Source of the DNA: Bacteroidota bacterium
GTDB taxonomy: Bacteria; Bacteroidota; Bacteroidia; Chitinophagales; UBA2359
Assembly (NCBI GenBank): GCA_020627525.1
Contig: JAHDGP010000191.1
Coordinates: 1-8,389, forward strand
Length of the DNA stretch: 8,389 bases
Reading direction: 5' to 3'
A program made the position numbers and the translations under genes. The notes beneath the pieces were generated by a model. The model searched no databases, was not told the origin of the DNA, and saw only the letters and a list, made by a program, of their open reading frames with translations. Every line of letters starts with the position of its first letter. The stretch's first letter is position 1. This document shows, piece by piece, positions 1 through 6,664 of the stretch.

Positions 1-1238
1 GTGAATGCAATGCACAGACACTTGACTTGGGACCAGATCAGACAATAGCTTGTGGCGATTCCCTAACACTTACAACCAGTTTACCAAATATGCAAAGCAC
101 GATTTGGTCTTACGAAGGAAATGTTATTTCTATTGATCATATTGAAACTGAAGCATTATATGGAGGTTTGTATTCTGTTTTGGTACAAGATACCTGTGGT
201 AATATTTCTTTAGACAGTATAGTTGTAAATGAAGAAGATTGTGTTTGGCCAGGTGATGTAAATAGAGATAATATTGTCAACATGTATGATGTTTTATTTT
301 GGGGAATTGATTATGAAAAAACAGGAAGTAGTCGAGTTAATCCAATGGTAGATTGGATTGGACAAAGTTGCGTTGATTGGTCATTAACTGATTCTTTAGA
401 CTTAAATGATAAGCATTCAGACGCTAATGGCGATGGGGTAGTGAATGAATTTGATATAGAGGTGATAGATTTAAATTATGGGAAAGAAAGTGGATATATT
501 TTACCATTGGTGACAAATGAGATTAGCACCTATTTTAACCTAGATGTTTTCTCGTTTTTTTCTGTTAATGGAAATGAGCATTATATTCCAGTTGATTTAT
601 ACCAAAACACTGAAAATACGAAAGGATTGGCTTTTCAATTCAAATTAAATGATTTAAATGTGGATGGCATTTCTTTTCAGTACCAGAATGATTGGTTTGG
701 GGAAGAAGGTACTGAAGTGGTTGTTTACCAAAACTATAATGAGGAAAAAGGAGTCCTTGATATTGTGTTATGTAGAATTAATGGTTTAGGAATTGTTGGT
801 CAAGGAAATATTGGTAATTTAATAATTGAAGCAGATAATATAGATATTTGGGATACATTATCAAAAATATATATAAATAATGCTGTTGTTCTAAATAATA
901 ACAATGAACTATTGAGTACAGAAAACAATAATGCATTTTCATTACTCAGAAATGAGAACCAATTATTAAAAGAAACCAAAACAACAAAAGTTGAAGTTTA
1001 TCCAAATCCGTCAAATGAAAAAATTACATTTAAATGGTATGAATTGGAAGGTCAATCTGTGAATATAAATATTTACAATTCAACAGGTCAGTTATTTATG
1101 CAAAAGACTATTACTCAAATATCAGATAGTTCAAATTTTGTTGATTTAAATATTTCAAATTTAGTAGACGGAATATATTTTTATGAAATACAAATTGGTT
1201 CAAAAATATTTAGAGGCAAAATATACAAATCCAGTTAA
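1..1238 (+). CDS. Secreted surface protein with Ig-like, dockerin-like and cohesin-like domains and a T9SS sorting domain (5' partial)
   Basis: The frame is open to the left edge (first full codon at 3, reading ECNAQTLDLGPDQ), so the true start lies outside; the TTG at 27 is internal. Residues here count from that TTG. Residues 1-72 look like an Ig/PKD-like module (LGPDQTIACGDSLTL, with a later DTCG). Two 12-residue calcium loops follow: DVNRDNIVNMYD (77-88) and DANGDGVVNEFD (132-143). Both keep Asp/Asn at positions 1, 3, 5, 9 and 12, as in type I dockerins. The roughly 43 residues between them carry W..Q..VDW and DKHSD, which I recall from other Bacteroidota surface proteins. Residues about 165-300 resemble a cohesin-like beta-sandwich (IPVDLYQNTENTKGLAFQF; later a G.GNIGNL strand). 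Residues 322-403 are a type A T9SS C-terminal domain (VEVYPNPSNEK ... DGIYFYEI ... GKIYKSS), implying export across the outer membrane and surface attachment or release. No enzymatic domain is visible in this part; the missing N-terminus may hold one. The molecular role is unknown. Confidence 0.88.
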   Translation, partial: ECNAQTLDLGPDQTIACGDSLTLTTSLPNMQSTIWSYEGNVISIDHIETEALYGGLYSVLVQDTCGNISLDSIVVNEEDCVWPGDVNRDNIVNMYDVLFWGIDYEKTGSSRVNPMVDWIGQSCVDWSLTDSLDLNDKHSDANGDGVVNEFDIEVIDLNYGKESGYILPLVTNEISTYFNLDVFSFFSVNGNEHYIPVDLYQNTENTKGLAFQFKLNDLNVDGISFQYQNDWFGEEGTEVVVYQNYNEEKGVLDIVLCRINGLGIVGQGNIGNLIIEADNIDIWDTLSKIYINNAVVLNNNNELLSTENNNAFSLLRNENQLLKETKTTKVEVYPNPSNEKITFKWYELEGQSVNINIYNSTGQLFMQKTITQISDSSNFVDLNISNLVDGIYFYEIQIGSKIFRGKIYKSS

Positions 1239-1248
1239 CTTAAATAGC

Positions 1249-1287
1249 AAGGGAATAAATAGGGCATAATGTTTTATTTATTCCCTT
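1249..1287. terminator. Candidate bidirectional terminator between convergent genes
   Basis: A perfect 13-bp inverted repeat pairs aagggaataaata (1249-1261) with tatttattccctt (1275-1287) around a 13-nt loop. It sits between the stop of the plus-strand surface protein (1238) and the stop of the minus-strand gene (1294), where a shared terminator is expected. The stem is AT-rich apart from a GGG/CCC block, and neither strand has a long uninterrupted T tract after it, so intrinsic termination is plausible but not certain. Confidence 0.55.
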
Positions 1288-1293
1288 TCCAAA

Positions 1294-2796
1294 TTAAAAC
1301 GAAAGATTTATTTTTTCTAATAACCACTGTTTGTGATTCATTTTTTTTGACAGAATATTTTGTTCTAGCTTTTTAAGTTTTTCATTTAGACTAATCTTGT
1401 CAAGAGGGATTTCTTTTACTTTAATGAGTTTTTTTAAATGTTGAAGAAACACTTTGTTGAGTTGATTGTGAGCTTTTGGTAAATTTGAAGATTTACGCAA
1501 GTAGCTTAGATATCTTTCAATTTGATAATATAAATCTGAAAATTGGTTGTTTTCGTAGTAGGCTCTTATAATAATCGTTCGTCTATTGTTTTCTAAACCT
1601 GAGTCATTTTCGAAATGCATATTGGGATGATCTAGAATGTCAATGGTTTTATCAAATTCTTTGTTTTCGAAGAACAATAAGCTCTTAGCTGTATTGCTTA
1701 TTTTTTCTTTGTCTTTTTTAGCTAAATATATTTTGTGCTTATCAATAAAGTTATGTCCCCAATCGAATTTATTAGTTTTAGCTGCTTGGTTTACAATGTT
1801 TAAAAAGTTTCTATTTGTTATACTATTATTTTGAATAAGTATATTTTTATCCACCAAAAATTCATTTACTTCTTGCAATAACAATCTGTTCTTTTTGTCA
1901 AAACCTTCTCTTATGCCTTCAAGGGCTATAGATTCAACATATTTAATCAGACGGTTTGTTGCTTCTATGGAGATGCATTTATAATGTTTTTTAATTTTGC
2001 TAAAAAGGTTTTTATGATCAAATTTTTTTTCAAATGCTAAATATGCTTTGTGAAACAATTGTATCAATACGTCATCATTGAATTCTGCAACTTGTTCATC
2101 AAAGTTTGAATAAATTATATTGTTTGGAATTTCATGATGTTCCACATTTCTTGCATAACATAAGTTTTTGTGCGTACACGATAATCTTAAAGAATGAAGC
2201 AGACTGAATCGAGCATTTAACTTGAATAGATTGCTTGTGTCAATTTTGTGCTTTGTTTTTTTTTCAAGTATTTGTTGTTGAATATTTAATAATTCCAATT
2301 GCTGTTCAATTAAATATAGATCTTCGGATTTTTTTAAACCTTCTAGTTCCTCTTTATATTCTTTAAAGTGAATATTGAAGACGTTGTAAAGCTGTCTATT
2401 CTGAAGAAATTCCAAGAAAAATAATTTTTGAAATGGCTCTTTACTACTTGTTTTGATTGCGATTTCAGATGAAACATTATTGCTTAGAAATGATTGCAAA
2501 GCTTTGTATAAATAAGAAAGGCAAAGACTAAATGCTTTGTTCCCATCATCATTTACAGTGCCAAACAATTTTTTACAAATTTTTTCTACAGAATCATTAA
2601 GAAACACGACGGTATGCGTTTCTGGATTTTTAGTTTCAAAAATTGCTACCTTCATCAATTTATTAAACACTTCAATGCTTTTCTCTTTTCTCCTAAGTTT
2701 GGCAAAAGGAGAATTAAGATACAAGGCAAAGCCTTCTATTTCTTTTTTACTCAAAACACCAAGTACTTTTAAGAATTTTTGATTTGCAAATTTCAT
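1294..2796 (-). CDS. Conserved helical protein of unknown function (Bacteroidota type)
   Basis: This is a complete 500-residue gene read leftwards, ATG at 2796-2794 and TAA at 1296-1294. It has no signal peptide or membrane segment and is rich in Lys, Leu and Asn, so a cytosolic, mostly alpha-helical protein is inferred. The N-terminus (LSKKEIEGFALYLNSPFA, residues 15-32) and C-terminus (KQWLLEKINLSF, about 489-500) resemble an unnamed family I recall from Saprospira-like Bacteroidota, where a start of the type L..L..KE...F..yL.SP is followed by helical repeats. Residues about 145-186 form a charged heptad-like stretch that could be a coiled coil. Residues about 405-440 (IIIRAYYENNQFSDLYYQ) look like a TPR-like helical hairpin. 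No catalytic motif is apparent. It stands alone, convergent with the gene at 1-1238 and divergent from the protease gene at 3028. The bases before the ATG are A-rich (ATAAAAGCTT) with no Shine-Dalgarno site, as is usual in this phylum. I found no good TAnnTTTG box upstream on this strand. Function unknown. Confidence 0.85.
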   Translation of the reverse strand: MKFANQKFLKVLGVLSKKEIEGFALYLNSPFAKLRRKEKSIEVFNKLMKVAIFETKNPETHTVVFLNDSVEKICKKLFGTVNDDGNKAFSLCLSYLYKALQSFLSNNVSSEIAIKTSSKEPFQKLFFLEFLQNRQLYNVFNIHFKEYKEELEGLKKSEDLYLIEQQLELLNIQQQILEKKTKHKIDTSNLFKLNARFSLLHSLRLSCTHKNLCYARNVEHHEIPNNIIYSNFDEQVAEFNDDVLIQLFHKAYLAFEKKFDHKNLFSKIKKHYKCISIEATNRLIKYVESIALEGIREGFDKKNRLLLQEVNEFLVDKNILIQNNSITNRNFLNIVNQAAKTNKFDWGHNFIDKHKIYLAKKDKEKISNTAKSLLFFENKEFDKTIDILDHPNMHFENDSGLENNRRTIIIRAYYENNQFSDLYYQIERYLSYLRKSSNLPKAHNQLNKVFLQHLKKLIKVKEIPLDKISLNEKLKKLEQNILSKKMNHKQWLLEKINLSF

Positions 2797-2840
2797 AAGC
2801 TTTTATTAAACTATCTTTCAGATGCTAATATTAAGTTACT

Positions 2841-2848
2841 TATATTTG
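2841..2848 (+). promoter_or_regulatory. Possible Bacteroidota -7 promoter box
   Basis: TATATTTG matches the Bacteroidota primary sigma -7 consensus TAnnTTTG exactly and points toward the protease gene at 3028. No TTG lies at the expected -33 position, and the implied leader would be about 170 nt. A chance match in AT-rich DNA is quite possible. Confidence 0.25.
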
Positions 2849-2919
2849 CTTAGTAATTCTAATGTTGATAAAAAAATAATGCTTAAATTGTTTTGAAAGG
2901 AGTTATTTAGAATTTTTAA

Positions 2920-2982
2920 ATATCGTGACTACATTTTTGCTGTAAATATTGTGATTCTAAATTATATAAGTTATATTGTGAT
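2920..2982 (+). repeat. Three direct repeats of an ATATYGTGAY motif, 26-27 bp apart
   Basis: ATATCGTGAC (2920-2929), ATATTGTGAT (2946-2955) and ATATTGTGAT (2973-2982) lie in the same orientation. Their start-to-start spacings are 26 and 27 bp. The second and third are identical over 10 bp; the first differs at two C/T positions. They lie 46-108 bp before the protease ATG. Regular spacing of about two and a half helical turns suggests binding sites for a regulator acting on the protease operon. That role is inference, and the bases between the copies are not repeated. Confidence 0.5.
2949..2979 (+). promoter_or_regulatory. Candidate promoter for the protease operon
   Basis: TTG at 2949-2951 is followed 20 nt later by TATATTGT at 2972-2979, an imperfect match to the Bacteroidota TTG / TAnnTTTG pair (two mismatches in the last two defined bases). 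Spacing is right, and transcription would begin about 40 nt before the ATG at 3028. Both elements overlap copies of the direct repeat described here, so a protein bound there could affect initiation. Weak support. Confidence 0.3.
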
Positions 2983-3027
2983 GTAACACTGAAGCCAGTT
3001 GATTTTTTCCATATAAAGAACATTGTT

Positions 3028-6000
3028 ATGAAAAACCAACTCAATGTAAGAATCTCACACTTACTTTCTACTTGCTTAATTTTTCTCTATCTTTATGTTG
3101 TTTTATTTAATAGTATAAATGCACAAAATAATTTTTGCGATGCTGTTCTACTAGAAAATTCAAACTCAACTTATTGTTTTGTTTCCACTCAAATACCAAC
3201 AAGTTCTGGTGAATCAGTATTTGTTGAAATGTCTTGTGATATTGTTTCAGATGGAATACAGAATAGTAGCTGGTTTAGATTTGAGGTTTCAGAATTGAGT
3301 CAATATAATTTAAATACTTTAGCAGCGTTCAATTTGCAATGGAGTATTTATAAATATTCAGGTCAACAATGCCCTTTTGAAGCAAATTTTTTAGAGGAGT
3401 TTTCTTGTAGCCTTTGCAGCAGTAGCACATTTTACTATTATGATCCAGGAACCTATTACATTCAAATTGATGGAGTCAGCAATCAAGAGGGAGAAGTTTG
3501 TATAACATTCTGTGATACGGAAATTTGTGAACAAATAAATATTTTTGGTTGCACGGATTTTATTGCTTGCAATTTCGATCCTGAAGCAAATGAAGATGAT
3601 GGTTCTTGTATATATGGAGTCTTAGAATGCCCAGATCCTTGCAATGTTATTTTTGGTTGTACTGATCAAGCAGCATGTAACTTTAATCCTGTTGCAAATT
3701 GCGGAATTGATGAGTGCATTTATAACGGATCAATTGGTGATCTTGTTTGGGAGGATTTAAATGACAATGGCAATCAAGATGCTGGAGAAAATGGAATTGC
3801 AGGTATTACAATAACGTTAACGGGTCCATTGGGTAGCTTAAGTACAATTTCCGATGCAATTGGTTATTATCTCTTTAACGGTTTGATTCCTGGTGATTAT
3901 ACTGTTTCAGTTGGACCTGGTCCTCCTAACGCTGTTTTAACAACTGCAGGTTCTTATCAAATTTCAATTACTTGTAATCAACTTGTAAATACGGCTGATT
4001 TTGGATTTAATAGTAAATTACCTTTCCTCGGTGTCAATGTTACTGCCGAAAAACCCACTGTTTGTTTAGGTGATTCAACTGAGATTGAAGCTTTTCCAGT
4101 TTTAGGAACTCCGCCATATAGTTATTTATGGAATACTGGAGCAGTTACAAAATCTATTAATGTAAAACCAAGTGTAAATACAACCTATATGGTAGCAGTA
4201 ACAGATTCATGTGGATTAATGGCAACAGGTACACAAAAAATATATACCAATCCATTTGGTTTTATTTCTCAACCAACTGGAGAATTGATCGTCAGAGCTT
4301 CAAGAGAAAACATAGATTCCATATTAATTAAATTAAATGGTGAAATTGCAGATTCTTGTGACTGTGATGAATTATTTTTAATAAAATTTCCAGATATAGC
4401 AGGTGGCGGAACAAGAACAATACTTGATATTGAAGATAAAAAGAAGAAGGCGAAAAACAGTCTTGGTCCAGAGGGAGATGTTGGTGTAAATCAAAATATT
4501 TGCTACTGGGAGTCATTCACTGAAAAGGATTCTTGCTCAATTGTAAATGCAGAAGACGAAATAGTTAATTCGATAATTGTAGGATTGGTAGATACTGGTG
4601 TTGATTTACCATACGATTTTCAATACACACATCAAGAGCCTGATTGTAATGATGGTTCTTATGTAACAAATTTAGGAACTGTTCAAGGCATTGATAGAAT
4701 TGTTTGTAATGGTGAAGCTTTACAGGATAATTTGGGACATGGAACACATATTTCAAATATAATGACTATAAATGAACAGGATAACCTAGAAGTATTTGTT
4801 GCAAAATTTATGGACAAATCTTGTCAGGAAGAATCAACATTGTTCAATGTAGTTTGCGCACTTGAAAAAATGGGGGAGTACAATCTTGCAGTCACAGATA
4901 GCGAAAAAATTAGAACTGTTAATTTGAGTTTGGGATATTATGGTTCTTTGGAATCCAATTTTGAAAATGCTATAAATGCGCTTGGAGAAACAGGCGCAAC
5001 ATTAATTTGTTCTGCGGGAAATGAATCTGAAGATTTAGACGCAAATTCTGGTTTGCTAATTCTTAAAGATACTATACGAAACTTGGCTAATACTAAAGAC
5101 TCAATAATTGTTGATTCTATATATTTAGATCATTTTCCTTCTGAATTCGAATCTGAATATTTGCTCTCTGTTACGTCTTGGGATTATTTGAATGACGAAC
5201 TTTCGAGCTTCTCAAACTATGGAAATGTTAGTGTTGATTTAGTTGCTCCTGGGGATAGAATTAAAAGTAAAATACCAATGGATATTGATTTATATGATGA
5301 AAAGCCAGATGGATATGGCATAAAAAGTGGGACCTCAATGTCAGTACCGTTTATAACAAGATGGGTAGCAAATATTTTATCTGAATATCCCAATTTAAAT
5401 ACAATGCAAATTATTGACACAATAAAAAATCAAGGAAGTGATAGAACGGATCTTTCAGGTTTGATTACAATTGAAAAGCTTTTACCATTTCAGTTAGAGG
5501 TTGACAGTTGTTCTTTAAATACGATTTCAGGATATGTTTGGAATGATATAAATACTGATTCGCTGCTAAATGATAATGAATTAGGAATTGAAAATATACT
5601 GGTAACGCTGTTGTTATCGAATGGTTCAACGATTACCACATTTTCAAACCAAAATGGATATTATGAATTTCTCAATTTGATTGATGGTGATTATATAGTT
5701 TCAGTTTCTGAAACCATTGGAAACCACGTTTTGAATACAGAGAATAATTACAATATCAGTATATCAAATAATAGTAGTTTGGAGTATAATTTTGGCTTTA
5801 TTGAAACAGCATTAGACTGTGATATTTCAGATTTGCTAACTGAATTTCCTTGGTTAGAAAATCAAATTGATTTCAGTAATTGTGAAGGTGTAATCATTAA
5901 TGTTTATTATAAGGTTGCTTATCAGTTTATTGAAATAATTGAGCCTGAAAATAATAGATTGTATTTTAACGATGGTACTTTGTGGTGTGAGGATTGGGAA

Positions 6001-6654
6001 GGCTTTTCTTGTGCTGAATTTTATTGTTCAGATGGTACTCCAACGACTTATGAATGTTGTGACTCAAGTGGCGACGGAGGTGGTGAATTAGAAAATTGTA
6101 ATGCTCTAAATTTATATCCTTGGATAAGCAATTTTATTGATGTTGATGATTGTGAAAATGGCTTTGTTAAAGTTTATGATTTCGACTCACATGCTTTTGT
6201 TTTAATATCTGATGGTAATTTAAATAAAATCTATTTTAATGGAATGTTATGGTGTACAGATGGTCCTGGATTTGATTGTGTAACAGCTTATGGACTCAAT
6301 AGTAGCAATATTTCAGAAGAATGTGTTTGTAGTCAACTAAAAATAGTTATTGGTTCGGAAAATGAAATTGTTAGTTCAAAAACTATCGAGAAAAATGCTT
6401 TAGAGCTGGATTTTAAAATAATTCCTAATCCTAATAGTGGAATCTTTGAGTTATTTATTCCAACATTACCTGAAGGGGAACATTTCATAAATATTTACAA
6501 TGTAAATGGCAAATTAATTGAATCTCAAACCTTGTCAAGTAAAAATAAATCAGAAAGTACTTCTTTTAATTTGGGTAGTCTGCCAACAGGAGTTTATTAT
6601 ATTGAAATGACAAATTCTTTAGAGCGGGTTGTTAAACGATTTGTGAAATTTTAA
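3028..6654 (+). CDS. Secreted multidomain subtilisin-like (S8) serine protease with T9SS sorting domain
   Basis: A 1208-residue exported endopeptidase, far longer than the roughly 275-residue subtilisin core. Residues 1-33 are a signal peptide (hydrophobic core 12-27, cleavage near INAQ). Residues 34-168 form a Cys-containing beta domain (WFRFEV, GTYYIQIDG), perhaps PPC-like. Two GCTD..ACNF repeats follow (174-196, 210-232), then an SdrD_B-like domain (236-328) and an Ig/PKD-like domain (335-407). Residues 412-510 resemble a propeptide (GELIVRAS, DSCDCDELFLIKFPD) ending in a basic patch, KKKKAK (471-476). The catalytic domain has Asp522 (GLVDTGVD), His571 (GHGTH), Asn665 (SAGNES, oxyanion) and Ser770 (SGTSMSVP), so it should be active. 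After it come a second SdrD_B-like domain (832-925), two copies of an 80-residue Cys module (931-1011, 1024-1101) and a type A T9SS C-terminal domain (about 1130-1208, IPNPNSGIFEL ... GVYYIEM). Surface location or release is inferred. The ATG at 3028 is chosen because it directly precedes the signal peptide. The gene leads a probable operon with the gene at 6665. Substrate unknown. Confidence 0.95.
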   Translation: MKNQLNVRISHLLSTCLIFLYLYVVLFNSINAQNNFCDAVLLENSNSTYCFVSTQIPTSSGESVFVEMSCDIVSDGIQNSSWFRFEVSELSQYNLNTLAAFNLQWSIYKYSGQQCPFEANFLEEFSCSLCSSSTFYYYDPGTYYIQIDGVSNQEGEVCITFCDTEICEQINIFGCTDFIACNFDPEANEDDGSCIYGVLECPDPCNVIFGCTDQAACNFNPVANCGIDECIYNGSIGDLVWEDLNDNGNQDAGENGIAGITITLTGPLGSLSTISDAIGYYLFNGLIPGDYTVSVGPGPPNAVLTTAGSYQISITCNQLVNTADFGFNSKLPFLGVNVTAEKPTVCLGDSTEIEAFPVLGTPPYSYLWNTGAVTKSINVKPSVNTTYMVAVTDSCGLMATGTQKIYTNPFGFISQPTGELIVRASRENIDSILIKLNGEIADSCDCDELFLIKFPDIAGGGTRTILDIEDKKKKAKNSLGPEGDVGVNQNICYWESFTEKDSCSIVNAEDEIVNSIIVGLVDTGVDLPYDFQYTHQEPDCNDGSYVTNLGTVQGIDRIVCNGEALQDNLGHGTHISNIMTINEQDNLEVFVAKFMDKSCQEESTLFNVVCALEKMGEYNLAVTDSEKIRTVNLSLGYYGSLESNFENAINALGETGATLICSAGNESEDLDANSGLLILKDTIRNLANTKDSIIVDSIYLDHFPSEFESEYLLSVTSWDYLNDELSSFSNYGNVSVDLVAPGDRIKSKIPMDIDLYDEKPDGYGIKSGTSMSVPFITRWVANILSEYPNLNTMQIIDTIKNQGSDRTDLSGLITIEKLLPFQLEVDSCSLNTISGYVWNDINTDSLLNDNELGIENILVTLLLSNGSTITTFSNQNGYYEFLNLIDGDYIVSVSETIGNHVLNTENNYNISISNNSSLEYNFGFIETALDCDISDLLTEFPWLENQIDFSNCEGVIINVYYKVAYQFIEIIEPENNRLYFNDGTLWCEDWEGFSCAEFYCSDGTPTTYECCDSSGDGGGELENCNALNLYPWISNFIDVDDCENGFVKVYDFDSHAFVLISDGNLNKIYFNGMLWCTDGPGFDCVTAYGLNSSNISEECVCSQLKIVIGSENEIVSSKTIEKNALELDFKIIPNPNSGIFELFIPTLPEGEHFINIYNVNGKLIESQTLSSKNKSESTSFNLGSLPTGVYYIEMTNSLERVVKRFVKF
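3547..3723 (+). repeat. Two GCTD..ACNF.P.A protein repeats within the protease gene
   Basis: Residues 174-196 (GCTDFIACNFDPEANEDDG...) and 210-232 (GCTDQAACNFNPVANCGID...) share G-C-T-D-x2-A-C-N-F-x-P-x-A-N and a later Cys. The bases repeat too: both copies are preceded by atttttggttg. Such short Cys repeats are common in secreted proteins of marine and sludge Bacteroidota, usually between larger domains. A role as a disulfide-stabilised spacer is inferred. Confidence 0.8.
5818..6330 (+). repeat. Tandem duplicated ~80-residue Cys/Trp module in the protease C-terminal region
   Basis: Residues 931-1011 and 1024-1101 align along their length. Shared features are an opening Cys, then PW(L/I)xNxID near the start, a following CE, a VY strand, F(I/V)xI, (L/I)YFN, LWC.D, GF.C and a closing E-C-x(0-1)-C. 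They are joined by a Gly/Ser/Asp-rich linker (1012-1020, SSGDGGGE). I do not recognise a named domain. Conserved cysteines and aromatic residues suggest a small disulfide-bonded beta fold, possibly for binding a surface or substrate. Confidence 0.75.
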
Positions 6655-6664
6655 TCAACATTCT

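Noticed and set aside
27..29. TTG at 27 as the start of the first gene
   Set aside because: The same frame is open to the window edge, the residues before it (CNAQTLDL) continue the Ig-like domain, and no signal peptide follows, although a T9SS protein needs one.
255..455. Part of a cellulosome because of the dockerin-like loops
   Set aside because: No carbohydrate-active enzyme domain or array of cohesins is visible, and dockerin-like loops are widespread in Bacteroidota surface proteins unrelated to cellulosomes.
1637..2782. Plus-strand frames at 1637-1834 and 2537-2782
   Set aside because: They lie antisense inside the 500-residue minus-strand gene and show only the hydrophobic residues expected from reading Lys/Asn/Glu-rich codons backwards.
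2930..2939. TACATTTTTG as a promoter -7 box
   Set aside because: It matches TAnnTTT but lacks the G in register and has no TTG at the -33 distance; it falls between two copies of the direct repeat.
3064..3075. Cys16 of the protease as a lipoprotein attachment site
   Set aside because: LSTC sits at the start of the hydrophobic core, has Thr at -1, and is followed by more hydrophobic residues and a better cleavage site at INAQ; T9SS cargo normally uses signal peptidase I.
4328..5420. Minus-strand frames at 4328-4516, 4565-4756 and 5217-5420
   Set aside because: They are antisense to the protease's propeptide-like and catalytic regions, which are clearly the coding strand, and show no recognisable motifs.
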